64,000 nucleotides of DNA from Acidobacteriaceae bacterium (GTDB lineage: Bacteria > Acidobacteriota > Terriglobia > Terriglobales > Acidobacteriaceae): positions 17,289 through 81,288 of the forward strand of contig PLXE01000040.1 of NCBI GenBank assembly GCA_003151335.1, given 5' to 3'. The position numbers and the translations under genes were made by a program. The notes under the pieces are model-generated. The model worked only from the letters and a program-made list of their open reading frames with translations. It was not told the DNA's origin and ran no database searches. Below, one piece after another: positions 1 through 10,960 of this stretch (positions are counted from its first letter, which is position 1; each line of letters starts with the position of its first letter).

Positions 1-364
1 CGCACACAATGTCGAAGCCCTGTTCCAGTTTGTCGATAAACCGTGGAATATCGGCGGCGTCATGTTGTAGGTCACCGTCCATTGTGATGACATAATCCCC
101 GCATGCCTCATTAATACCAGCACACAAGGCCACGGACTTGCCCGCGTTCTGACGAAGCCGTACAACCGTGACCCGGCTGTCTATCAGAGCGATCTCCTGG
201 AGGAGGTGAAAGCTCCCGTCCGTACTGCCATCGTCGACAAACACGCACTCAGACGAGCGGCCCACCGTGTCCAGCGTCTCCTTCAGACGCCCATAAAATG
301 GTGTTATGCTTTCTTTCTCGTTATAGAGAGGTACAACGATGGAGTATCGAACAGATTCGAACAT
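1..364 (-). CDS. Family 2 glycosyltransferase, N-terminal part (runs off window)
   Basis: Reading leftward from an ATG at 362-364 gives an open frame of 121 codons with no stop before the window edge. The protein opens with a GT-A fold pattern: 'YSIVVPLYNEKESI' near the N-terminus, 'VFVDDGSTDGS' about residue 42, and the metal-binding 'MDGDLQHD' (DXD-type) about residue 96. This is the DPM1/ArnC-like branch of GT2, which transfers a sugar from a nucleotide sugar to a polyprenyl phosphate or lipid at the inner membrane. Membrane segments, if any, lie beyond the edge. It is divergent from the sulfoquinovose synthase gene. A role in glycolipid assembly with that gene is possible but only inferred from position. 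Confidence 0.85.
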   Translation of the reverse strand, partial: MFESVRYSIVVPLYNEKESITPFYGRLKETLDTVGRSSECVFVDDGSTDGSFHLLQEIALIDSRVTVVRLRQNAGKSVALCAGINEACGDYVITMDGDLQHDAADIPRFIDKLEQGFDIVC

Positions 365-1953
<1,589 letters not shown>

Positions 1954-2064
1954 AGAGGCGCTAGCATATATTGTTGTGTATCAGGGCACGGCTTCAGACG
2001 TGCCGTAACAGGTTCAACAATGAGTTGGGCTCCCCTAGTTCCCAGCCCCTAGCCCCTGTCTTCC

Positions 2065-2751
2065 CTACCCGTTCGGCCGGATCACCTTGGTATGGCCGGT
2101 CATCTTCAACTTGAAAACGTCGCCTGAGATCTTGTGGTTGATTTGAATATTGCTGTACTTGGCGATCCGGTAGTCGCCTGAGGGTTCCGAAAACCTCTGT
2201 TGCACACTGACGCCTCGCGCTGGGTCGATCCACAGCGTAATCGTCTGGAACATGCCCTTCACTCTTGGTGACTTCGGGGTCAGCTCAAGCTTCGCGGCGT
2301 TCACGCCGTCAATCGGCTCCATACCGGCATAGCTCACGTTGAACGATTTCTCCAGGTCGTGCCCGCGCCCGCCGAAGCCCAGCACCAGAAAGCTTTCAAA
2401 ATCAGCTTTGTTCTTGCCCGGGTTGTACTCGGTGACCTGATCGATTGCGGGCTGATACACACTGACCAGGTTCCCGGTGAAGAGCACATACTTCTTATCG
2501 AGCGAGGTAATGTCGGCGGCCATTTGCACGTCATTGCCCTGGCGGCGGAAGTACATCGTGCCCTTCTGGTAGTCGTGGTCGTCAACCACCTTCTGATATT
2601 GGTCCCAAACGAAATCGCACTGGGCGGTGCGAAAGTTGGCGGCTGCCTGGTCCATGGCGTTCAAGGCACCTTCCAGGCTCTGTGCTTGCAACCCAGCCGT
2701 CGCGCAACCCAGAACCCACGCCACCACGGCAATGCTTATCAGTGTCTTCAT
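2065..2751 (-). CDS. LolA-like outer-membrane lipoprotein carrier family protein
   Basis: About 228 residues starting at the ATG at 2749-2751. The frame runs open to 2874, but the downstream start gives a clean signal peptide 'MKTLISIAVVAWVLGCATAGLQAQ'. The 'VLGC' stretch is a weak lipobox, so either lipoprotein or SPase I cleavage after AQ is possible. The mature part has the LolA/LolB-like half-barrel pattern (alternating beta strands; 'CDFVWDQYQKVV', 'GTMYFRRQGNDVQM', 'VTEYNPGKN', 'TLWIDPARGVSVQQRF'). Such proteins bind lipid acyl chains in the periplasm. The small membrane-protein gene lies about 90 bases upstream on the same strand and may be co-transcribed. Confidence 0.72.
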   Translation of the reverse strand: MKTLISIAVVAWVLGCATAGLQAQSLEGALNAMDQAAANFRTAQCDFVWDQYQKVVDDHDYQKGTMYFRRQGNDVQMAADITSLDKKYVLFTGNLVSVYQPAIDQVTEYNPGKNKADFESFLVLGFGGRGHDLEKSFNVSYAGMEPIDGVNAAKLELTPKSPRVKGMFQTITLWIDPARGVSVQQRFSEPSGDYRIAKYSNIQINHKISGDVFKLKMTGHTKVIRPNG

Positions 2752-2839
2752 ACTGGTTCTTGTCGCAGACATAACCCATGACAGAGAGTTTGAATTGCTC
2801 AGGGCGCAATTTTTCACAGTGAGATGCAGCCGATCTTGA

Positions 2840-3208
2840 TCAGCGATGTCCCCAGACTTTATACGCAACCACATTTTGTTTATTGTCGCGCACGGCTTCG
2901 TATCGGTCGATGGTCACGTAGCCCGCGACCGGCTCGATGATGCGGGCCAGCGACTCCCTGATATCGGCATCGCTGTCCCCCTTGACCGCCGCGGCGTCCA
3001 CCTTATAGAGGAAGCCATCTCCCTCTTGTTGGACGACGACTTCAGTTTGATGCGGAGAGCGCTCCACCGGTTTGTCGCGGAAATTGACCCAGTGCGGCGT
3101 CAGGAAGATGAAGGCCAGGATGAGTGTGACCACGACATCGTAATGGATGCTGCCGCGCGGCGAGGTCCACCACACATAACCTTTCAAGGTTTGCCCAAAC
3201 TTGCTCAT
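2840..3208 (-). CDS. Small membrane-anchored protein of unknown function
   Basis: 122 residues from the ATG at 3206-3208, chosen because it places one hydrophobic helix ('VVVTLILAFIFLTPHWV') about residue 27 after a short Trp-rich cytoplasmic stretch. The C-terminal 80 residues are soluble and probably periplasmic. An upstream start (3265) would add an Arg-rich leader. No family recognised. The gene precedes the LolA-like gene on the same strand. Confidence 0.6.
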   Translation of the reverse strand: MSKFGQTLKGYVWWTSPRGSIHYDVVVTLILAFIFLTPHWVNFRDKPVERSPHQTEVVVQQEGDGFLYKVDAAAVKGDSDADIRESLARIIEPVAGYVTIDRYEAVRDNKQNVVAYKVWGHR

Positions 3209-3378
3209 CGCTGCATTCAGTCTAGAGAGCCGCACCGCGAAGCGCAAGGAAGCCGCCGGTAGCAATTAGCGCTTGGCAGTTAGCACTTAGCCGAACCAGT
3301 TCGCGGCGAACGCGTAGGATTGCAACACCTTCAAGGTTGCTTTGACTGACCCCTAACCCCCGACCCCTAGCCCCTGCT

Positions 3379-5907
3379 TTACGTCTTCAGTTCTACAACC
3401 GTCGCGCCGCCGCCGCCTTGGTTCTGCGGAGGCTCGCTCACGCTGGCGACGTGCGGATGGCTTTGCAGGAACTGGCGAAGCGCCTTGCGCAAGATTCCCA
3501 TGCCGCTGCCGTGCACCACGCGGACCCGCACGGCGCCCGCTAGGAACGCGCGATCCACGAACTTCTCCACCGCGCGAGTAGCTTCGTCCACGGTCTGGCC
3601 AATAACATTGATCTCGGTGGCGACGTTGTCGTCTTCGCGCGCCAGGGTAACGTTGATGCCGCGGGCGCGCGCCGATTCCACCGGATTGATTCCGGCCCGC
3701 GCGATCAGGCTGGCAAAATCGTCGCGCGCCACCTTCATCTTCATGGGCCCAACCGCAACTTCGAAGCTGTCGTCGTCGAAATAGCGCAGCACCTTGGCGT
3801 CGCGGCCCAACGATTTCAGTCGCACCGTATCGCCAATGCCGACCTGCGTAAGGACGTGCTGCTGTGCGTGCGGATCTCCGGTATCGGCGCCGGTGGTGTG
3901 CGCCACCACGGTGGAATCGAACTGCTCGCGGAATTCGCGGCGCATCTTGGCGATGCGGCGCTCCGCGTCCTTCGAAAGCTTCAGCGCCTGCGCGCGGTCC
4001 TGCACGGCGTTGACGGTTTCGCGGGCGCGGTACTCGAAATCGCGCAACACGCTTTCCAGCTTCTTCTCCATCTCGCGCAGCTTCTCGCGTTGTTCCTTGC
4101 GGCCTTCGACGGCAAGATGCTGGCGCTCGCGTGCCAACTCCTGCTCGCGTGCGCCAAGTTCGGCCCGCTCGACATCAATTTGCCGCAGCGCCGAGTGCAG
4201 ACGGTCGAGAAAGCGCGAGACGTCCTGGGCTTGTGAGGTCATCCGCTGGCGCGCCTGGACGACGATCTCCGGATTCAGTCCGAGCTTTTGCGCGATGTTG
4301 ATGCCCGCAGAAGCCCCTGGCACCCCGATGCGCAACTCGAACGTCGGAGCGAATGTGTTCTCATCGAAGCCAACGGCCGCGTTAAGCACGCCCGGCGTGT
4401 TCGCCGCGTAAACCTTGAGGGCGGTGTGGTGCGTAGAGACAATGCTGATGCATGCGGCACGCCGGAAGTGGTCGGCAATGGCCACCGCCAGCGCCGCACC
4501 TTCTTCGGGATCGGTGGCCGAACCCAACTCGTCGAGCAGAACCAGCGAATGCGCGGTCGCCTGGTGAGAGATCAGATCGATGTTGGTAACGTGCGCCGAA
4601 AAGGTCGAGAGGTTCTGCTCGATGGACTGGTAATCGCCAATGTCGGCGAACACCGAATCGAAGATAGGCAACTGGGCGCGCTCGGCAGGAAGCGGAATAC
4701 CCGATTGCGCCATCAGCGCCAACAGCCCGATGGTCTTCAGCGCCACGGTCTTTCCGCCGGTGTTGGGACCGCTAATGATCAGTTGGCGGTGCTGTCCGTC
4801 AAGCTCGATGGTGAGCGGAACCACGGCGACGCCCCGCGCCTTCAGGGTCCGCTCCAACAACGGATGCCGCGCGTTGCGCAGTACAAGCGCATCACACGAG
4901 TCTTTAACCGATGACCCATCGACCGGTGATTCCGTGACCCCGGACACGCCGGCTTGTGACGCTCCCGATTCGGCTGCGGTGTTGCCATTCGCCAGGAACT
5001 TTACGGCTACGCAGTCATAGTCCTCGGCAAATCGCGTCTTGGCGAATTGCAGCTCAAGTTCGGAAAGAACATACACCGCGTTGCTGAGAGCGTCGGCATG
5101 TTCGCCGAGCCGTGCGGTCATTTCCAGCAGAATGCGATGGATCTCCGCCTGCTCGTCTTCCAGCAGGCGCACCAAATCGTTGTTCTGCTCGATGGTCTCC
5201 AGCGGCTCGATAAATACCGTTTGGCCGCTGGAAGAGGCGCCGTGTGCAACGCCTTGCACTCGGCGGCGCTGCTCCACCTTTACCGGAATGACGAAGCGTT
5301 CGCCGCGAATGGTGACCAGCTCTTCCTGCACCGCGCCGTCCTCAGAAAGACGCCGCAGATAGGCGCGCAGCGACTCCTGGATGGTGCGTTTCTGCTTTTC
5401 CAAGTCGCGGCGAATGCGCGCCAGCTCCGGCGAGGCCTTATCGTCGAGCGTGCCGTCAGGGAGGATCTTGTTGCGGAAGTAACGCAACAAGAGCGTGAAG
5501 TCAGCCAGGGTTTGGGAGAGTTCGAGGATTGCCTGCCACTTGCCTTCGACCTGCAGTGGCGGATGCAACGCGATCTCGCGCCACTCGGCGGCGCGGTCGG
5601 CTACCAGCAGCAGGTCGCGGATCTCGATAATTTCCAAGGCAGCACCCCGGATGCGCGACTTGTTGACCAGTGTCGTGGGATCGAGCAGGCCCTGAAAATC
5701 GAAATGACCGCCAGCGCGCAGATATCCGCGTAGCTCCGCGACCAGTTGCTGCTGGCGTTCGATCCATTCGCGATCACGCGAGGGCATGAGCTGCATCACG
5801 CGTTCGTGCCCGAGCGGCGAGCCCGTGTAAATGGCCAGCAGTTGACGCAACTGATCGAATTCGAGCACGTGCTCGCTGGAGTAATGGATTGGGTTGGGAG
5901 CGTTCAT
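3379..5907 (-). CDS. mutS2: MutS2 family ATPase with C-terminal Smr domain
   Basis: 842 residues from the ATG at 5905-5907. MutS-like core with clamp and lever region; Walker A 'GPNTGGKT' at residues 380-387, Walker B 'LVLLDE' at 455-460 followed by 'LGSATDPEEGA'. A long Arg/Glu-rich coiled coil spans about residues 550-670. The C-terminal Smr nuclease domain carries the diagnostic 'VHGSGMG' near residue 800. MutS2 lacks the mismatch-recognition domain of MutS and is tied to suppression of recombination and, in Bacillus, to splitting of collided ribosomes. An Ala/Ser/Gly-rich insertion of about 30 residues (about 307-337) sits just before the ATPase domain and looks like an unstructured linker. 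Confidence 0.93.
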   Translation of the reverse strand: MNAPNPIHYSSEHVLEFDQLRQLLAIYTGSPLGHERVMQLMPSRDREWIERQQQLVAELRGYLRAGGHFDFQGLLDPTTLVNKSRIRGAALEIIEIRDLLLVADRAAEWREIALHPPLQVEGKWQAILELSQTLADFTLLLRYFRNKILPDGTLDDKASPELARIRRDLEKQKRTIQESLRAYLRRLSEDGAVQEELVTIRGERFVIPVKVEQRRRVQGVAHGASSSGQTVFIEPLETIEQNNDLVRLLEDEQAEIHRILLEMTARLGEHADALSNAVYVLSELELQFAKTRFAEDYDCVAVKFLANGNTAAESGASQAGVSGVTESPVDGSSVKDSCDALVLRNARHPLLERTLKARGVAVVPLTIELDGQHRQLIISGPNTGGKTVALKTIGLLALMAQSGIPLPAERAQLPIFDSVFADIGDYQSIEQNLSTFSAHVTNIDLISHQATAHSLVLLDELGSATDPEEGAALAVAIADHFRRAACISIVSTHHTALKVYAANTPGVLNAAVGFDENTFAPTFELRIGVPGASAGINIAQKLGLNPEIVVQARQRMTSQAQDVSRFLDRLHSALRQIDVERAELGAREQELARERQHLAVEGRKEQREKLREMEKKLESVLRDFEYRARETVNAVQDRAQALKLSKDAERRIAKMRREFREQFDSTVVAHTTGADTGDPHAQQHVLTQVGIGDTVRLKSLGRDAKVLRYFDDDSFEVAVGPMKMKVARDDFASLIARAGINPVESARARGINVTLAREDDNVATEINVIGQTVDEATRAVEKFVDRAFLAGAVRVRVVHGSGMGILRKALRQFLQSHPHVASVSEPPQNQGGGGATVVELKT

Positions 5908-6010
5908 CAGGGCTGTTTCTATGGTACAGCAGCCTAAGCTGCGACCAGCCGCCCTCACGGCAGCGAGCGCACCTGCTTGAGGTGAGGTCGGACCTCAGGT
6001 TAGACTTAAT

Positions 6011-6061
6011 CGTGGCGATGGAGTTCGCCGTTAACCGCCTGCGGGCTGATAACTCCTACCA
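6011..6061 (+). promoter_or_regulatory. Fluoride riboswitch (crcB motif)
   Basis: The RNA read on the plus strand carries every conserved block of the fluoride aptamer: GGCGATGG then TTCGCC forming the first stem (6014-6029), AACCGC closing with GGGCTGAT over a short hairpin (6033-6050), and AACTCCTAC (6051-6059), which can pair with GGAGTT (6020-6025) as a pseudoknot. It ends about 22 bases before the crcB start. A GGAG...CTCC mini-hairpin over the ribosome site (about 6070-6079) suggests control of translation. Confidence 0.92.
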
Positions 6062-6082
6062 AGTAAGCGGGAGAGCTCCATC

Positions 6083-6454
6083 GTGAACTATCTGTGGATC
6101 GCCTTAGGCGCGGTTGCAGGCGCCAGTGCGCGTTACTTCCTCAGCGGATATGTCGCCCGCGTGTTCGCAACCACCTTTCCCTACGGCACCCTTCTCATCA
6201 ACGCCACCGGCAGCCTGGTGCTTGGCTTCTTCCTGGTTCTTGCCGGAGAACGCATGCTGATCGATCCTCGCTGGCGGCTGCTGGTTGCCATCGGCTTCTG
6301 CGGCTCCTATACAACATTTTCCAGCTACGCCTTCGAAACGTTCGCCTACATGGAGCAGGGACAGTGGGCGCTGATGGCGATAAACATTGTGGCCAGCAAC
6401 GCGCTCTGTCTGGCCGCCGTCGTCGCGGGCGCAGCCATCGCGCGGGGGTTGTAA
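6083..6454 (+). CDS. crcB: Fluoride exporter CrcB/Fluc
   Basis: 123 residues with a GTG start, four predicted membrane helices, and the Fluc signatures 'GAxxRY' ('GASARYFLS', residues 13-21), 'PYGTLLINATGSLVLGF' and 'GFCGSYTTFSSY' (the Na+/selectivity and Phe-box region). It forms a dual-topology dimeric fluoride channel in the inner membrane that vents cytoplasmic fluoride. It is directly preceded by a fluoride riboswitch and followed after one base by the DUF190 gene, so the three form one fluoride-response unit. Confidence 0.96.
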   Translation: MNYLWIALGAVAGASARYFLSGYVARVFATTFPYGTLLINATGSLVLGFFLVLAGERMLIDPRWRLLVAIGFCGSYTTFSSYAFETFAYMEQGQWALMAINIVASNALCLAAVVAGAAIARGL

Positions 6455-6455
6455 A

Positions 6456-6785
6456 ATGGCAACTCCTATGGCTGTACAGGTAACCATGTATCTCACGGAG
6501 GGCGATTCCTGGCATCACCGTCCGCTGCACTTGGAAGTGCTGAAGTATCTGCGCGCGGAAAACGTTGCCGGCGCCGTGGCCTTCCACGCGGTCGCGGGTT
6601 TCCAGGGCCGCAGCAGCGTTCAGACCGCCCATCTGGTTGAGGCAGGAGGCGACCTGCCGGTTGTGCTTACCTTTGTCGATACCGACGAGCACGTCTCGCG
6701 CGTCCTTCCCAAGCTGCGAGAGATGGCAGCGCATCGCCTCATCGTCCGCGAAAATGTGGTGATCGAGCAGGGCAGCCTCGACTGA
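6456..6785 (+). CDS. DUF190 (PII-like) protein of the fluoride operon
   Basis: 109 residues from ATG 6456, one base after the crcB stop. Another ATG at 6468 is possible. Features of DUF190: 'MYLTEGDSWHHRPLHLEVLKYLR', a Gly/Ala turn 'VAGAVAFHAVAGFQG', and 'LPVVLTFVDTDEHV'. The family has a ferredoxin-like PII/CutA-related fold and is often encoded next to crcB. Its exact role is unknown, so a regulatory function for the channel is inference. It shares the riboswitch with crcB. Confidence 0.88.
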   Translation: MATPMAVQVTMYLTEGDSWHHRPLHLEVLKYLRAENVAGAVAFHAVAGFQGRSSVQTAHLVEAGGDLPVVLTFVDTDEHVSRVLPKLREMAAHRLIVRENVVIEQGSLD

Positions 6786-6941
6786 TGTCGGCATTCACCG
6801 GTTATTCACCTAGCCGCAGATAACCCAACTATCGTTCCCGCTGCTTGCCAGATAAACTGTTGCGAGCGGATTCATGCCACCATTGGAAGCTCGGGGGCAT
6901 GCCCGATTCGTCCACGTCGTTCATCCGGCGAGAGGAGCCCC

Positions 6942-8309
<1,368 letters not shown>

Positions 8310-8340
8310 CTACCCGGGCTGCTGAAAGGGTTGGCAACCG

Positions 8341-8431
8341 GCTGCTTTGAAGGGGCGTACCTTTAGGTGCGCCGTAAGATCTTTGTTTTTGTCATCACGA
8401 GCGGGCTTCAGCCCGCGAGGGATCTGCTGTT
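8341..8431 (-). repeat. Dispersed palindromic repeat, copy A
   Basis: On the minus strand this stretch runs 'CAGCAGATCCCTCGCGGGCTGAAGCCCGC', then about 25 bases, then 'ACGGCGCACC..AGGTACGCCCCTTCAAAGCAGC'. Two hairpins are separated by a spacer and the right end carries CCCTTCAAAG. The same architecture recurs at 24325-24402 and inside tilS at 28642-28718. Here it sits between convergent zwf and the glycosylase gene. Confidence 0.75.
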
Positions 8432-8451
8432 CCAACTTTTTCAGCGGCCTT

Positions 8452-9162
8452 TTATGGATTGCGCCGCCTGAGCGCCGAAACGAACGGACTTCCGGCAATC
8501 ACAAATCGCAGCGGCCGCTCGACGGCCTTGGTGATCCCGACTCGCGGCGTGGCCGTAATGTGCTCCGGCCGATAGCCGTCATCCGCAAACCACAGGTCCG
8601 ATGCCGGCGAAGTGAGGTCCTTGTCGTTGTCGCGGAGGCGGGTTATGCCGAGCGCCTGCGACATGCGCCCCGGGCCGCTGGCGATCAGGCGCAATTGCGT
8701 GGGTCGCGGCACGGCCGTCAGCTCCAGGCCGCGAGCCCGAGCCATCGCTGGCAGTCCAAACACAGGCTCCATGGCCCGCAGTAGCACGCAGCCGGCATAT
8801 CCTTCAGGCATACAGGAAATATTTAGGCAGTAGTGATTGCCGTAAATGAAGTACACGTAGGCATGTCCCGGTGGCCCGAAGAGGACGGAATTTCGCGGAG
8901 TGCGCCCCGAGTAAGCGTGCGCCGCCGGGTCTTCTGCCCCGAGATAGGCTTCATCTTCGATCACACGGCCGGCCAGCAGCATCCGTCCTTCGCGGCGGAT
9001 CAGCAGCTTGCCCAGCAACTCGCGTCCCACGGTGACGGGATCGCGATTGAAGAATTCACGGGGAAGAATCCGAGCACGCCTCAGCATCATCGCCGTAAGC
9101 CGGCCGGCTGGCGGCGCCAACTTCTCCGGGGCTGTATGACGATTCGGCATCGTAAATAGCAT
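8452..9162 (-). CDS. 3-methyladenine DNA glycosylase (Mpg/AAG family)
   Basis: 236 residues. It removes alkylated purines from DNA (base excision repair). AAG-family blocks are visible: 'LLGKLLIRREG', 'GRVIEDEAYLGAEDPAAHAYSG' (catalytic Glu and Tyr), 'NSVLFGPPGHAYVYFIYGNHYCLNI' and 'GPGRMSQALGI'. The first 25 residues are not conserved. A start at 9150 (fourth codon on) is also possible. It converges with zwf across a dispersed repeat. Confidence 0.93.
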   Translation of the reverse strand: MLFTMPNRHTAPEKLAPPAGRLTAMMLRRARILPREFFNRDPVTVGRELLGKLLIRREGRMLLAGRVIEDEAYLGAEDPAAHAYSGRTPRNSVLFGPPGHAYVYFIYGNHYCLNISCMPEGYAGCVLLRAMEPVFGLPAMARARGLELTAVPRPTQLRLIASGPGRMSQALGITRLRDNDKDLTSPASDLWFADDGYRPEHITATPRVGITKAVERPLRFVIAGSPFVSALRRRNP

Positions 9163-9195
9163 CCGACGTCCGCCATCAATTTACAATCATCCTGC

Positions 9196-9780
9196 ATGAT
9201 CGCGCACCTTCGCGGACGGCTCATCGCCAAACACCCGAACCAGGCCATCGTCGAGGCGGGTGGCGTCGGCTACGACGTCACCATCACTGTGCCCACATTT
9301 TCCGAACTGCCCGCGCCGGGCAGCGAGGTCGCGCTGCACATTCACACGCACGTGCGCGAAGACGCCCTGGCGCTCTTCGGTTTTCTGCGGCGGGAAGAGA
9401 AGCAGCTCTTCGAGAAGCTCATCACGGTGAGCGGCATTGGGCCCAAGCTGGCCATCACCATCCTCAGCGGCATGGCAGCGGCCGACATGGTGGGCGCCAT
9501 TCGCGGCAACGACTTCGCGCGGCTCACTCGAATTCCGGGCATCGGCAAGAAGACCGCCGAACGCATGTGCGTGGAGCTGCGCGACAAGCTGGAAGGATTT
9601 GGCGCAGCGCAGCCCGCGGTGACCCATTCTGCCGTGGAGGAAGACGTGATCTCGGCGCTGTCGAACCTCGGCTACCAACGCGCGACTGCAGAGAAAGCCG
9701 TCGAACGCGCGGCACAATCGGCCGGACGCGACAATTTCGACGCCATGTTCAGAGCCGCCTTGGGGGCGTTGTCGAAGTAA
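9196..9780 (+). CDS. ruvA: Holliday junction helicase subunit RuvA
   Basis: 194 residues, the usual length. N-terminal OB-fold 'MIAHLRGRLIAKHPNQAIVEAGGVGYDV', two helix-hairpin-helix motifs ('LITVSGIGPKLAITIL' about residues 75-90 and 'RIPGIGKKTAERM' about 110-122), and a C-terminal domain III ('DVISALSNLGYQRATAEKAV') that contacts RuvB. It forms tetramers on Holliday junctions. Neither ruvB nor ruvC is adjacent. It is divergent from the DNA glycosylase gene with about 33 bases between starts. Confidence 0.97.
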   Translation: MIAHLRGRLIAKHPNQAIVEAGGVGYDVTITVPTFSELPAPGSEVALHIHTHVREDALALFGFLRREEKQLFEKLITVSGIGPKLAITILSGMAAADMVGAIRGNDFARLTRIPGIGKKTAERMCVELRDKLEGFGAAQPAVTHSAVEEDVISALSNLGYQRATAEKAVERAAQSAGRDNFDAMFRAALGALSK

Positions 9781-9818
9781 CTCCGCTCCAGAGAAATCGG
9801 AGGTGGGTCCGGTACGAG

Positions 9819-10037
9819 CTAACCCCACTCTAGCAGCGCGTGGTGGGCGTTTTCCCCGGCATCGCGAAACTGGGTGTGCTTGCAGGCGGAGCATTGCGCG
9901 CGAATGGACTTGAGGTCAATGGTGGGAAAGATGGTGTCCCCGGATTCGATGCCGCCCGGCGTCCTTTCTTTCAGCAGTGCGTAGGCGGGCTCGCCGCATC
10001 GCGAACAGTGGAAGATGTAAACGTTCAACCGCGCCAT
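9819..10037 (-). CDS. Small zinc-ribbon-like protein
   Basis: 72 residues with two CxxC pairs ('CSRCGEPAY' at about residue 11 and 'CSACKHTQF' at about residue 50), the spacing of a treble-clef or zinc-ribbon that would hold one Zn ion. No other domain. It converges with ruvA and has a plausible ribosome site (GGAGGG) upstream. Function unknown. Confidence 0.65.
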   Translation of the reverse strand: MARLNVYIFHCSRCGEPAYALLKERTPGGIESGDTIFPTIDLKSIRAQCSACKHTQFRDAGENAHHALLEWG

Positions 10038-10232
10038 GGCAACCCTCCGGTAATGGCCGGATTATATGCCTTCCCCTCTAAAAATTTGGGGGGGAAGCCG
10101 GGTAATGGGCTAACGGAATTAGTCCACTACCGGAAGCCGAGTCGCCTCCTGCAGCTAGGAAATTTCCGCTTGCACTTGTGACATTGTCAACGTTTCTGCT
10201 TTTATCCCCGGCCCAGCGCCGGTCGTCGTATC

Positions 10233-10934
10233 ATGGCGCGTATGCGTACGGGGTGCATACCGCTGGTGATGATGGCTGCATTGTTCGTTCAGGCGCAGTC
10301 AGACTCGCCTGTCACCAAGCCGGCTGCTTATCTGACCATCCCAGCGGAACTCACCAAGACCGTGCGCGCCGACAAAGCCCATCGAGGCGATCCCGTCGAA
10401 TTCACCACGCTGGAAGCTGTCTTGGTCGGCCCAAGGCAGGTGATGCCGCCCCAAACCAAGCTGTTCGGCCGAATCGTGGGCGCCGCCCCGCGTCAAGGGG
10501 ACAAGCCATCGTGGCTCGTGTTGCTGGTGGAGAAAGCCGAATGGAAACAGCATAGCGTTCCGCTGCATGCCTTCATCTCCTCGCAGATAACCTTGGTGCC
10601 CGCTCCGAATCCGAACACCGGCTCTGCGGACGCGACGCCCGTTACCGGCAGTGCGCGCCGGTTGGGCCGCCTGAGCGGTCGGGTAGCCGCTCAATCCGAC
10701 GGGGAACTGTCGTCTATGACCAGGCCTCCGCAGGATGCAAGCGAGATGGCCAAGGACTCAACCGTCGCAAGGCCGGCCGCGCTCCAGGACCTTCGCATCG
10801 TTCGCGATAAAGATGGAATGTCGTATTTGGTCTCCGCTAAATCAAATGTGAAGCTCCCCGGCGGCACCCTGTTCATGCTGCAAAACCGTCCCCCCACCGC
10901 GCCGGACCAATCCACGACCTCAAAACCACGCTAG
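10233..10934 (+). CDS. Exported protein of unknown function
   Basis: 233 residues. An N-terminal hydrophobic stretch ('GCIPLVMMAALFVQAQS') reads as a signal peptide with cleavage near residue 22. The mature part has a beta-rich block ('PAYLTIPAELTKTVRADKAHRGDPVEFTTLEAVLVG', 'TKLFGRIVGA', 'WLVLLVEKAEW') and a second short one near the C-terminus ('LPGGTLFML'), joined by Pro/Ser/Ala-rich linker. The arrangement faintly recalls VirB10/TrbI beta modules ('LPPGT...'), but that is not strong enough to name it. Confidence 0.6.
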   Translation: MARMRTGCIPLVMMAALFVQAQSDSPVTKPAAYLTIPAELTKTVRADKAHRGDPVEFTTLEAVLVGPRQVMPPQTKLFGRIVGAAPRQGDKPSWLVLLVEKAEWKQHSVPLHAFISSQITLVPAPNPNTGSADATPVTGSARRLGRLSGRVAAQSDGELSSMTRPPQDASEMAKDSTVARPAALQDLRIVRDKDGMSYLVSAKSNVKLPGGTLFMLQNRPPTAPDQSTTSKPR

Positions 10935-10960
10935 CGGCCGATTGCCTTTGGGTCCTTACA

